The position numbers were made by a program, and so were the translations under genes. A stretch of 64,000 nt of DNA from contig NZ_CP026604.1 in the NCBI RefSeq assembly GCF_003063625.1, forward strand, positions 1,488,001-1,552,000, given 5' to 3'. The notes beneath the pieces are model-generated. The model saw only the letters and a list, made by a program, of their open reading frames with translations, ran no database searches and was not told the DNA's origin. Shown here piece after piece: positions 35,753 to 43,700 of the stretch. This stretch comes from Saccharobesus litoralis. Its GTDB lineage: Bacteria > Pseudomonadota > Gammaproteobacteria > Enterobacterales > Alteromonadaceae. Position 1 is the first letter of the stretch. Each line of letters opens with the position of its first letter.

Positions 35753-37213
35753 CTACTTGCGTAGCTGATTTAGCGTATAGTAGGCGGTTTTTACGCTTGG
35801 TTTGCGTCCCTTTTTGTCGACTAAACCATTAAAGTTTATTTTCAACACTTTTTCAGCGGTTAAAGGTAAATCAAAGGTCAGCGTTTTATTACCGTTCGAC
35901 CAAGTTAAGTTGCTTCCTTGTAACTTTTGCTCATTCATTTTAGCTGAGCCGTATTTGTTGGAATAATGATAATTCCATTCCTCGACATTCACTTTAACCT
36001 TGTTACGACTATTATTGCTAACTGCCTCGGTAAAGTTGACCTTAAAGCCAGTTTTGGTCAGTTTAATGTCTAAGATCTCAAATGGATTTGTGCCGTCCCA
36101 CACGACTTTTTGTATACCAAAAGGTTTGCCACCTTTCGAGCCCCAACCGCGAGCGGTTTGCCCAACCCAAAGTTGACCTTGATTATCAAACGATAAGCGG
36201 ATATTGCCACTTTGAAAGCCGCTCATAAAGTTAATAACAGCACCTTGGTATTCGCCATTAACCTTATCTAATACCACCCTAAAAAGGTTGGATTGAGTCA
36301 CATCGCTGACAAACATTTGTCCGGCAAACGGCCCAAACTTGCCTTGGCTGGTATCCCATTCTGGATTACCGGGTGAGCTTGCTACTTCAATATGCGGAAA
36401 CCAAACGACAGGTAATTCACGCATTGCGTGCCACATGTCAAAGTTGTAACTATTCTTTTTAATTTTGTCGACGGACCAATCGGGATGATCTCTTAAGCTC
36501 ACGGGGTGGCCGTAAAATTTGCCTTTTTTAACAAAATGTAATTTAGAGGTTTCTACCCAGTCGCCTTGGTTATCAGTAAAAAACAGCTCGTCGTTTGGGC
36601 TAATACCAATACCCGCTGGCGAGCGTAATCCTGATGCATAAGGAACAAACTCCCCGTCTTTGGTGACTTGGTATGTCCAACCACGATAGCCACCGCCTGA
36701 TCCCATAGTGCCAATAGCGAGTGAGTTTGGTGCACCATGGCCTAAATTTAACGTGCCGTAGTAATTACCTTGCGAGTCGCGAACAGGACCAAAGTTAAAT
36801 TCATGGTAGTTATCGTGAAAGTTCCAGTTATCAGCTAAGTTAATGTAGTCATCCATAATGCCGTCACCGTCTAAATCGATTAAACGAGTCAGTTCAGGTT
36901 TATGACCGACGATCACACTACCGTCTTCATCAACTAATAGGCCGGTGGGTTCGTGTAACCCGTCGGCCACTTTTAACCAGTTTTCTGCCCGCAAACGCCA
37001 TACGTCACCAAAGCGTGTAGCAACAAAAATATCACCGTTGCTATGTGCATCGACCCCAGTCGCGTGAAATTTGACTTTAGCCGGTGTTTTGACCGTGATC
37101 ATTTTATAGCCGTCAGGCTGGTAGCCTTTATTGCTCTTAGCTGAGGTTGAAGTCGCAGCAAGAGAAAGGCCAAGGCAAGCTAACATAGCTGTCATTTTTG
37201 TGATTTTAAACAT
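35753..37213 (-). CDS. Secreted sorbosone-dehydrogenase-like beta-propeller protein (PVC-type), split paralogue 1
   Basis: 486 residues with a Sec signal (ACLGLSLAATSTSA, cleavage near 25). The propeller motifs equal those of the 513-residue paralogue at 43.7 kb and of the C-terminal half of the fused protein at 29.4 kb: GDVWRL, HEPTGLLVDEDGSVIVGHKP, GLRSPAGIGISPNDELFFTD, GKFYGHPVSLRD, SSPGNPEWDTSQGKFGPFAG and GQTARGWGSKGG. It probably oxidises a sugar or alcohol in the periplasm and gives electrons to the cytochrome encoded upstream, whose stop is 5 nt before this start. The enzyme activity is inferred from family resemblance. Confidence 0.82.
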   Translation of the reverse strand: MFKITKMTAMLACLGLSLAATSTSAKSNKGYQPDGYKMITVKTPAKVKFHATGVDAHSNGDIFVATRFGDVWRLRAENWLKVADGLHEPTGLLVDEDGSVIVGHKPELTRLIDLDGDGIMDDYINLADNWNFHDNYHEFNFGPVRDSQGNYYGTLNLGHGAPNSLAIGTMGSGGGYRGWTYQVTKDGEFVPYASGLRSPAGIGISPNDELFFTDNQGDWVETSKLHFVKKGKFYGHPVSLRDHPDWSVDKIKKNSYNFDMWHAMRELPVVWFPHIEVASSPGNPEWDTSQGKFGPFAGQMFVSDVTQSNLFRVVLDKVNGEYQGAVINFMSGFQSGNIRLSFDNQGQLWVGQTARGWGSKGGKPFGIQKVVWDGTNPFEILDIKLTKTGFKVNFTEAVSNNSRNKVKVNVEEWNYHYSNKYGSAKMNEQKLQGSNLTWSNGNKTLTFDLPLTAEKVLKINFNGLVDKKGRKPSVKTAYYTLNQLRK

Positions 37214-37218
37214 GGTTA

Positions 37219-38595
37219 TTAACCTTCCAACTTAACTGAGACTTGCCACGATGGTGTATTTTTCAAAATGATTAATTGATTATTTTTAATCGTGGCGTTG
37301 ACGGCACTGATGCTAACTTTATTTGAATTGGGTAATTGCCATTGCAAATTGCTGTGTTCACCTTGCAATAGGGTGTAGGTGAAAGTCAGTGTTTTGTTGT
37401 TTGTTGTTTCAGCGCTGAGTGAATACTTAGCCTCACCTAATGTGAAATAAAAGGTTGGATTACCTTGGCGATTGTACTTGCTCAAACGGCAATTATTGTC
37501 ATTTTGCGGTGCCATTTTTTGCGGTTGCTTAAACTTCCATTCGCCGGGGATCAAGCTACCATCTCGTCCGCGCCCTTCAATATTTGGCCCTATGTTTAAC
37601 AGCTCACCTGTCCATACGCCTACAATCGAGCAAGATTTAGCATTAAATGCATAATTGACTTTATTGGGGTAACCAACGGCGATGGAATGGCTTGGTAGAT
37701 CTAAGATTTTTTTGCGCACAACTTCAGGTTGCTGCTCGGCTTTAACAATAACTGTGGCTTGGTTTAAGAAGCTTTTACCTGATGGTGAAATACCAAATAA
37801 TTTTTGTGTGCCGGCTTGGTTAGCGACAAATAGTTTGGCATCAGGTTGTAAATTTTTGCGGATATTTATTTGGTAGTATCTCAGTGTAAGTTGCTGCTTG
37901 CCACGTTTGAGTGGCCATTGAAACTGCATCCAAATTTCTTTGCTGGGGTCAACAGGTTGACCATCTATTTCCACTTCAAGACGTTGTCTTTTGCCTATCA
38001 TGGCGAAAAGTACTGTGTCTTGATCGAGGGGAGCGTGCAAGGTTCCTGTGTATTCAATGACATAATTCGGAACTTCCGCTATTGAGAAATCAGCTAAGTT
38101 ATTGTGTGCGATCCCTGTTTTAGCAGGAAGGTCACTTTTGTTATGTTGGTATTTCGTTACCTTTACTTTTTTGTCGACATTGGCGTGGTATATTTTGTAG
38201 TTAAGTTGCTCAAAACCTTCACGTTTTGATAAAACGTAAGCCACTATCTGTTTAAGTTGCTCGTCTTTGAACATGGCCCCAAAGCCCGGCATACCTGCGT
38301 TTCCAAAGCCCTGTTTTACATTATTTAAAATGTCAGAGGGCTGCGCGCCATGTACCCATTCTTCATCTTTTAAGTTAAAACCCGCGCCTCCGGTTAAATT
38401 CTTGGCGTGACAAGCGGCGCAAACGGTATCAAATAACTCTTTTCCTTGTTGGGTTGCTTGTTGATTTTGACTAAGTTGAATTATCTCTTGGTCGAGCGAA
38501 TTAGCGTTTGCAATATTGCTGACCAACGCAGTCAGTATGCAAAAGCCTAGTCGCCAATTTTTTAGCTGTTTGGCTATTGTGGATAAAAGTAGCAT
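37219..38595 (-). CDS. Periplasmic c-type cytochrome with C-terminal uncharacterised domain, split paralogue 1
   Basis: 458 residues. Signal segment ~15-32. One class-I cytochrome c domain with CAACH at 59-63 and the axial-Met region GNAGMPGFGAMF near 100. Then comes a beta-rich region (residues ~155-270), and a domain with LPSHSIAVGYPNKVNYAFNA near 300 and IGPNIEGRGRDGS that is shared with the 450-residue paralogue and the fused protein. It is first gene of a two-gene operon with the propeller protein, and is thought to receive its electrons. The CAACH position is identical in the two split paralogues. Confidence 0.85.
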   Translation of the reverse strand: MLLLSTIAKQLKNWRLGFCILTALVSNIANANSLDQEIIQLSQNQQATQQGKELFDTVCAACHAKNLTGGAGFNLKDEEWVHGAQPSDILNNVKQGFGNAGMPGFGAMFKDEQLKQIVAYVLSKREGFEQLNYKIYHANVDKKVKVTKYQHNKSDLPAKTGIAHNNLADFSIAEVPNYVIEYTGTLHAPLDQDTVLFAMIGKRQRLEVEIDGQPVDPSKEIWMQFQWPLKRGKQQLTLRYYQINIRKNLQPDAKLFVANQAGTQKLFGISPSGKSFLNQATVIVKAEQQPEVVRKKILDLPSHSIAVGYPNKVNYAFNAKSCSIVGVWTGELLNIGPNIEGRGRDGSLIPGEWKFKQPQKMAPQNDNNCRLSKYNRQGNPTFYFTLGEAKYSLSAETTNNKTLTFTYTLLQGEHSNLQWQLPNSNKVSISAVNATIKNNQLIILKNTPSWQVSVKLEG

Positions 38596-38941
38596 GATGG
38601 TTTCTCGTCATTGCAATTGTTGTTATTGTGCTGTTGTTTCTGGTTGTGTCGTTATCTTTGGTCGTAAGTATTGCTAAGAAAGACTTAGCTAATACAAATG
38701 AATGTAAACAACTAACAATTTTGATTGTAATGGACTCTTGGTAAGAGCTCAGCTAGCTTTTCTCTTTTTTACACAAAGTTAACATGATCAGGAGTGGTGA
38801 TTACCACGGCGGATTGCATGAATTGAAATAGGTAGTGATAGTGGAAATCACAGCGCTGCTTTTTGGTGATCTAACTTGGTAGTAAAAACTAGGCTACACT
38901 GACATAAAACCATACATTAAGTGTTTTACCTGTTAGAAGAT
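38596..38941. other. Intergenic region between divergent genes
   Basis: About 346 bases upstream of the cytochrome operon (leftward) and a small hypothetical gene (rightward). GT-rich on the plus strand for the first 60 bases, then AT-rich. It must hold both promoters; no convincing operator was identified. Confidence 0.5.
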
Positions 38942-39352
38942 ATGAATCTTAATACTATAAACTTAGCTATGCTCGGCGTTTTATTTTCCCTTGTCGCTGT
39001 GTTTTTCTATTTGTCTCACAAAACGCCAGAGCAGGCTGAAACTGTTTATGTTCCGGAGCTGTTTAATGGTCATATTTGCGATTTTGGCTGTGGGGTCGAG
39101 ATAACTTTAGATTATAACGACAAGCTTATTATTAAGGACTTTCAACACAAAATCACACAAGACGAATTTTTTAAGTTGTTACGAATCCATGAATACCAAA
39201 GTCATTGTAATGATTCTATATTTAGGATTATTGCTCACCCTGATTTAACCAACTCGCAAGTATTGTCGTTTAGCTCGAAAATTAAAAGCATAATTAAACA
39301 TACTCGCATTACTTGGTCGTCATGGGATGGCCGCGAGTTTATACCTAATTAA
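38942..39352 (+). CDS. Hypothetical single-pass membrane protein
   Basis: 136 residues from the ATG at 38942; an in-frame GTG at 38921 would add seven residues ahead of the helix. One membrane helix (residues ~6-24, AMLGVLFSLVAVFFYL), then a polar domain with several Cys (HICDFGC near 45) and a C-terminal stretch FRIIAHPDLTNSQVLSFSSK that loosely recalls ExbD/TolR periplasmic domains. I do not recognise the family. Not in an operon. Confidence 0.6.
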   Translation: MNLNTINLAMLGVLFSLVAVFFYLSHKTPEQAETVYVPELFNGHICDFGCGVEITLDYNDKLIIKDFQHKITQDEFFKLLRIHEYQSHCNDSIFRIIAHPDLTNSQVLSFSSKIKSIIKHTRITWSSWDGREFIPN

Positions 39353-39397
39353 TGTCGTTTCGATTACGCCGACTGAATAAATTGTTCGGTGTTCTAG

Positions 39398-40291
39398 CTA
39401 GCTTTTAAATAGCCGCTCTCCGGTAACGCCTAAAACACAGCCTGATATCACAATTACACAACCGACTATTTGCATTGGTGTTAAGGTTTCACCTAACGTG
39501 AAATAGCTAATAGTAGCGGTAAGAGGAATGTACATGTATTTGAGTACACCCGATGCTGTGGTCGGCAAGTTGGTTGCGGCATAAACCCACAATGAGTGGG
39601 CTAAAACGGTACCGACTAAGCCCAAATACAGTAAACCTATCCAATCATGCTCGGCGAATTGCCAATTTCCTAATGGTACACAAAAGATAAACAAAACAAA
39701 TGCGCCGGCAAACTGGCCAAAGGTGCGGACATCTCCGCTTAAATGGGTAGATTTTTGGTGTAAAATTGGCAATGCGCCATAAAAGCAGCCGCTAATAATA
39801 CCCAATACAAAACCGATAAGTGCGTGGGAGTTAAGATCAAACTCTCCGCCGACTAGCAAAGTACCTATTACGCCGAGTAACAAGGCAAACCAATGGTACG
39901 GCTTAATGGGGTGTCGTAAAAAATATCGGCCGGCAACGGAAATAAACAAGCCATAAGCGGAAATGGTCGAAATAACCGCGATAGTGGCAGTGCCTAATTT
40001 GATGGAAAAGAAATACGCGATCCAATGCAAACCAAAACAGAGACCGAGTGCTGCCAACATGTAATAGTCTTTTAGTGACAATGCCTTGGCTTGTCTAATT
40101 GCCGGTCTTAAAAAATACATGGCCGTTGTAGCGATTAATAAGCGAATAAAGCCTATTACCCAAGGGTCGCTGCTGATCCATTTAATGGCAACGGGCACTG
40201 TGCTCATGACCGTAATGCCGATAACCCCGATTTGGTATGCGTGGAATAAGTCTTTATTTTGTGACACTGTATTTTGCGACAACGAGGACAA
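39398..40291 (-). CDS. EamA/DMT-superfamily transporter
   Basis: 297 residues, ten membrane helices in two EamA repeats (GVVKYMYIPLTATISYFTLGE-like end motif, here GVLKYMYIPLTATISYFTLG near 250). The assigned start codon is TTG (40289-40291) and may be wrong by a few residues, since no AUG precedes the first helix. Its sequence differs from the DMT carrier at 33.6 kb. Metabolite exporter; substrate unknown. Confidence 0.88.
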   Translation of the reverse strand: MSSLSQNTVSQNKDLFHAYQIGVIGITVMSTVPVAIKWISSDPWVIGFIRLLIATTAMYFLRPAIRQAKALSLKDYYMLAALGLCFGLHWIAYFFSIKLGTATIAVISTISAYGLFISVAGRYFLRHPIKPYHWFALLLGVIGTLLVGGEFDLNSHALIGFVLGIISGCFYGALPILHQKSTHLSGDVRTFGQFAGAFVLFIFCVPLGNWQFAEHDWIGLLYLGLVGTVLAHSLWVYAATNLPTTASGVLKYMYIPLTATISYFTLGETLTPMQIVGCVIVISGCVLGVTGERLFKS

Positions 40292-40590
40292 CCTTTGAGG
40301 CGTTTGTAAACAATTAATGCGCGCATTCTATTTTGAAATGGCCGAACTACAAAATAAATTAAAGTCACTTGTTATGGTTATTTTTGTCGGTTAGACGTTA
40401 TCCCGCAAGCACCAAAAGCAGGTGCTTTAATCGTGCCTTGACCCAATGCCATTAAGTTAACGATTTCTGGTAGGTTTGCCGTTAAGCGTTTGGAACTGCG
40501 TACGGCGACCTACATGGATGTAGGGAATGCCGTTAAACGTCTGGAACTGCGTACGGCGACCTACCAGTGACACTAACATGCCTGTCATGT
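40292..40590. other. Intergenic region with a 51-bp tandem repeat
   Basis: 299 bases between two leftward genes. It contains GC-richer repeat DNA from about 40471 to 40570 (see repeat entry). The rest is presumably the promoter of the DMT transporter. Confidence 0.55.
40478..40570. repeat. 51-bp tandem repeat, about 1.8 copies
   Basis: Units begin with GCCGTTAA at 40478 and 40529 and are almost identical. Each carries GCCGT...ACGGC and the hairpin CCTACA-TGGA-TGTAGG (40509-40524, complete in unit 1). The same 51-bp period occurs at 48436-48515. Confidence 0.85.
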
Positions 40591-41229
40591 TTACATTGAA
40601 TGAAACTGACACTCAGAACGCGGTGGAACTGAGTGAGTAGCCCCTTCACGCTGGTAGGCCAGTTTAAATTCGGGTAATTGAGCGATTTTAGCTACGTGTT
40701 TAATGACATTGTCACCTAATGTGATCGTTAATTGCGGAAATACATTTCCCCAGTTGGCGTATATTGCAATTAAGTAATCCAGTACCGACAGTTTGTCGCC
40801 AAGTAAATAGTTTTGTTTGGCGAGTTGTTTATCAACAATTTGCCAAAGCTCACTAATGCGGTTTGCCATGTTGTCATAAAACTCGTCTCTTGCTTTTGAA
40901 TCTGGCATTTTAGTCATGCTAGCAAAAAGCTTGCTATAGGCTGGGTGTAAGGTGGCATAACAAAACATCAACCAATAGTGAAATTGATGTTTATCTCCCC
41001 AAGAATCAAGTGGTATTTGGTGTTTTTCTAGTAAATACAAAACGATAGCGGCCCCTTCGGTTAGTACTTTGTCAGCATCGACTAACGCGGGAACTTGCTT
41101 AGTAGCGGCAATTTGTTGGTAATCGTTTACTTGATCAAATGGCACAATTTCTACTGGCTGATCCAGTTGATTGAGCAACGCATGTATGGCGGTTGAGCAA
41201 CTGGCGGGCATGGTGTAAAGCGTATACAT
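40591..41229 (-). CDS. Glutathione S-transferase family protein
   Basis: 212 residues. N-terminal thioredoxin-like domain (MYTLYTMPASCSTAIHALL, KQVPALVDADKVLTEGAAIVLYL with the cis-Pro and the Glu/Gly glutathione-binding turn) and an all-helical C-terminal domain (residues ~85-200). Likely detoxification or isomerisation in the cytosol. It is third in an operon with a tautomerase-fold protein and an NTF2-like protein, all divergent from a LysR regulator. Confidence 0.9.
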   Translation of the reverse strand: MYTLYTMPASCSTAIHALLNQLDQPVEIVPFDQVNDYQQIAATKQVPALVDADKVLTEGAAIVLYLLEKHQIPLDSWGDKHQFHYWLMFCYATLHPAYSKLFASMTKMPDSKARDEFYDNMANRISELWQIVDKQLAKQNYLLGDKLSVLDYLIAIYANWGNVFPQLTITLGDNVIKHVAKIAQLPEFKLAYQREGATHSVPPRSECQFHSM

Positions 41230-41239
41230 AGTTTATCTC

Positions 41240-41449
41240 CTATTGGTTTTGTTGTAGCTGTCTAAATTGTTTTGCGGTTATCCCTGCAACGCCCCAATTT
41301 TCTAATGCGATCTCCTCAATTAACACAAACGTGGTTTGCGGATCTTTGTTGAGTACTTGGCTAAGCATGTCGGTAGAACGTTTAATGAGCTCGGCTTTTT
41401 GTTCATGACTGACACCTTCGTCAGTCACTTGAATGGTTACAATGGGCAT
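41240..41449 (-). CDS. 4-oxalocrotonate tautomerase family protein
   Basis: 69 residues, the usual size of a tautomerase-superfamily monomer. Pro2 (after Met removal, the N-terminal catalytic Pro1) opens PIVTIQVTDEGVSHEQKAEL. ENWGVAGITAKQF is near the end. It would promote keto-enol tautomerisation as a hexamer. Second gene of the three-gene GST operon (10 nt before the GST gene, 17 nt after the NTF2-like gene). Confidence 0.88.
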   Translation of the reverse strand: MPIVTIQVTDEGVSHEQKAELIKRSTDMLSQVLNKDPQTTFVLIEEIALENWGVAGITAKQFRQLQQNQ

Positions 41450-41466
41450 GGCGACTCCTGATTGCT

Positions 41467-41886
41467 TTAGTTATCTAGGTGGTAGTGAAAGACTTTGCTT
41501 ATGATCTGCCAGCGGTTATCCAGCTTGATGAAACTCAGCAAATCGACAAAGTGTTTGGGTTGAATACTGCAAGTGACTTTAGCCAATGCGGTGTGATTAC
41601 CAATAACGTCAATGTGCAGAATTTGATCGGTTCGTTGTTGCTGCTTACTGGCGGGAGAAGAACGTTGCTCAACCATGGCAAAATATTCTGGCATGGTCAG
41701 TTTTAATAATTCGCCTGAGCTGGCGGTGATGTAACTGGCTTGTGCATGGAATACCTGCTTTAACCGAGAAACATCACTGAAATACAGGCCATCAAAGTAT
41801 TGAATGAGCTGTTGTTCGATTGACTGTTTAATTAAATCCATAACTGTGTTTTTGAGACGAGTGATTGTGTGATTGGCAGTGTACAT
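41467..41886 (-). CDS. NTF2/SnoaL-like fold protein
   Basis: 139 residues (or 124 from the ATG at 41841). The pattern IEQQLIQYFDGLYFSDVSRLKQVFHAQASYI then WQIISKVFHYHL fits a SnoaL/lumazine-binding-like cone-shaped fold that hosts small hydrophobic ligands or acts as an isomerase. First gene of the operon with the tautomerase-like and GST genes. No residue-level function can be stated. Confidence 0.75.
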   Translation of the reverse strand: MYTANHTITRLKNTVMDLIKQSIEQQLIQYFDGLYFSDVSRLKQVFHAQASYITASSGELLKLTMPEYFAMVEQRSSPASKQQQRTDQILHIDVIGNHTALAKVTCSIQPKHFVDLLSFIKLDNRWQIISKVFHYHLDN

Positions 41887-41916
41887 AGCGGTTGCTTATT
41901 GATAAATTCGCATTAA

Positions 41917-42801
41917 ATGCACAATGAGTTTGCAAATATGCACAGCTGGGATGATTTTCGGTATTTTTTACAGGTAGTGGAAACGGGCAGTTTTTCACAG
42001 GCAGCGACGAAACTAGGCGTTAATCATTCGACGGTGTCGCGTCGCATTCAAGCTTTGGAAACCGTACATGGTGTTAAGTTATTAGAACGTACTCAAACGG
42101 GTTATCAAATGACAGACGCTGGCGCATCGGTATTAGAAATGGCTGAAAAAATGCAGCAAGCTAATTTAGCCGCCTCGCGCATATTACTAGGGCAAGATGC
42201 GCGTTTGGCTGGTGAAATAAACTTAACCATGCCTCATGAATTATTTGATCATATTTTGGCTAAGCCGTTACGGGAATTTACCGACAAATATCCCGACATT
42301 CGTTTAAATTTGCATGTGTCCAAAGGATTGCGCAATTTAGCTAATCGTGAAGCTGATTTGGCGGTACGCTTTACTGAGTCGCCACCGGATTATTTAATTG
42401 GCACTCGTATCACGACTATGCAGCATGGCTTTTATAAGCATAAAGATCTGGCTATTGAGCATTCGACCCCGCTCATCGTTTGGCAACGTGATAAAGGGAT
42501 CCCGCATTGGGCATCTCAACTAAAGTCACCGCAAGTGGTGATGCAAGTCGATGATTTACAGGCCATGTACAGTGCGGTAGCGGCTGGTTTTGGATTGGCG
42601 AGAATGCCGTGCTTTATGCCTGATATTATGCACAACCAAGATATTGAACGTTTGCCAGCGCGTTTACCAAGATCGAATTGGGGAATTTGGTTACTAAACC
42701 ATGTCGATTTACGCCATACGGCGCGCATTCAAGTGTGTCGTCAATACTTACAACAAGTACTCAATCGCCACATTCCTTTGTTTGCTGGCGAGAGGTCTTG
42801 A
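41917..42801 (+). CDS. LysR-family transcriptional regulator
   Basis: 294 residues. The winged HTH starts near residue 8 (MHSWDDFRYFLQVVETGSFS, continuing through AATKLGVNHSTVSRRIQALE), followed by a substrate-binding domain. The second Met (41938) may be the true start because LysR proteins usually begin just before WDDFRYF. It is divergent from the NTF2/tautomerase/GST operon with a 30-nt gap, so it very probably controls that operon and itself. Inducer unknown. Confidence 0.93.
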   Translation: MHNEFANMHSWDDFRYFLQVVETGSFSQAATKLGVNHSTVSRRIQALETVHGVKLLERTQTGYQMTDAGASVLEMAEKMQQANLAASRILLGQDARLAGEINLTMPHELFDHILAKPLREFTDKYPDIRLNLHVSKGLRNLANREADLAVRFTESPPDYLIGTRITTMQHGFYKHKDLAIEHSTPLIVWQRDKGIPHWASQLKSPQVVMQVDDLQAMYSAVAAGFGLARMPCFMPDIMHNQDIERLPARLPRSNWGIWLLNHVDLRHTARIQVCRQYLQQVLNRHIPLFAGERS

Positions 42802-42846
42802 TTACCGGTAGTTACCCCAAGTCACATCAAGCAACTCAGGCTATGT

Positions 42847-43278
42847 TTAATCTTGCCCTATATTGGTGATTGAAAAATGATGACTAGCAATATTAAAGCG
42901 GTTGGTTAAATAAAAGCGGTGCGCCGCAAATTTTTGAATGCCTGAATCTAAATGCAGTTGCTCACAGCCCATTTGTTGGCAATAGTTTTTAAACCAATTT
43001 ATTAGCAAGGTGCCGACGCCTGTTGAACGGTAGTTTTGATTGGTGACTAAATCATCAATGTATAAATATTTTCCCCAAGCTAATTTTTCTCCAACAATAA
43101 ACCCAGCAACGCCAAGGATCTGTTGGTCTTTTTGTACGTAAGCTAATTGATACCCTTGAGCTTGTTGTTTTTTTATTTGAGCGACAATCGACTTTGCTGT
43201 GTATTGAGTACGCAGTTGCAGCAAAACTTCAGCAATGGCGGATAAGTCGGTATTGGCGTCAGCTAAATAAACTTGCAT
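42847..43278 (-). CDS. GNAT-family N-acetyltransferase
   Basis: 143 residues with the GNAT core: LGVAGFIVGEKLAWGKYLYIDDLVT, then the acetyl-CoA loop NYRSTGVGTLLINWFKNYC (R-x-x-G-x-G near residue 85) and QLHLDSGIQKFAAHRFYLTNRF. It acetylates an unknown small molecule or protein. Its 3' end converges with the LysR gene. Confidence 0.9.
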   Translation of the reverse strand: MQVYLADANTDLSAIAEVLLQLRTQYTAKSIVAQIKKQQAQGYQLAYVQKDQQILGVAGFIVGEKLAWGKYLYIDDLVTNQNYRSTGVGTLLINWFKNYCQQMGCEQLHLDSGIQKFAAHRFYLTNRFNIASHHFSITNIGQD

Positions 43279-43401
43279 TAAATTTCCTTATGACAGAGGT
43301 AAAGAGTCACTAAATTAATAACCTGTGTTGCTAAAGTCGAAGGCTTTGCGGTGGATTTTTGCTATGCTAGGACAAGATGAAATCGGCGTTTAGAGTTAAC
43401 G

Positions 43402-43644
43402 ATGAACCGCAAAAAGAAAATATACACCATTTTGAAAAAGAAGCAGAAAAAAGCCAATGCTAAAGGCAATCGGAATGGCAAACCGGTTTATATTTCAAAG
43501 GCTGAGCGGGCAAAAATGGCGGAACAAGAAGTTGCTGTTGAAGCAAGTGTTGAAGGTGGTGTAGAGGAAAGCGAAGAGGAAGGTGTAGAAGCAGGTATAA
43601 AAGGCAGCGTTGAGCAGCCACTTGACACTGACAGCAAATTGTAA
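43402..43644 (+). CDS. DUF2986 family small basic protein with acidic tail
   Basis: 80 residues. The N-terminal 45 residues (MNRKKKIYTILKKKQKKANA, then YISKAERAKMA) are the DUF2986 signature, a very basic domain of marine gammaproteobacteria with unknown role. The C-terminal half is Glu/Val/Gly-rich (EGGVEESEEEGVEAG), an imperfect repeat that looks like a local expansion. A bidirectional terminator follows. Confidence 0.8.
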   Translation: MNRKKKIYTILKKKQKKANAKGNRNGKPVYISKAERAKMAEQEVAVEASVEGGVEESEEEGVEAGIKGSVEQPLDTDSKL

Positions 43645-43649
43645 CCATT

Positions 43650-43677
43650 AAAAAAGTCGACCTAAGTCGACTTTTTT
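43650..43677. terminator. Bidirectional Rho-independent terminator
   Basis: AAAAAAGTCGAC (43650-43661), a CTAA loop and GTCGACTTTTTT (43666-43677) form a perfect inverted repeat with A/T tails. It serves the DUF2986 gene and the convergent propeller operon. Confidence 0.9.
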
Positions 43678-43700
43678 ACAATTAGAACCTGTTTATCAGT

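Noticed and set aside
40478-40570. CRISPR-like tandem repeat
   Set aside because: The units abut without unique spacers and there are under two copies; no cas genes are present.
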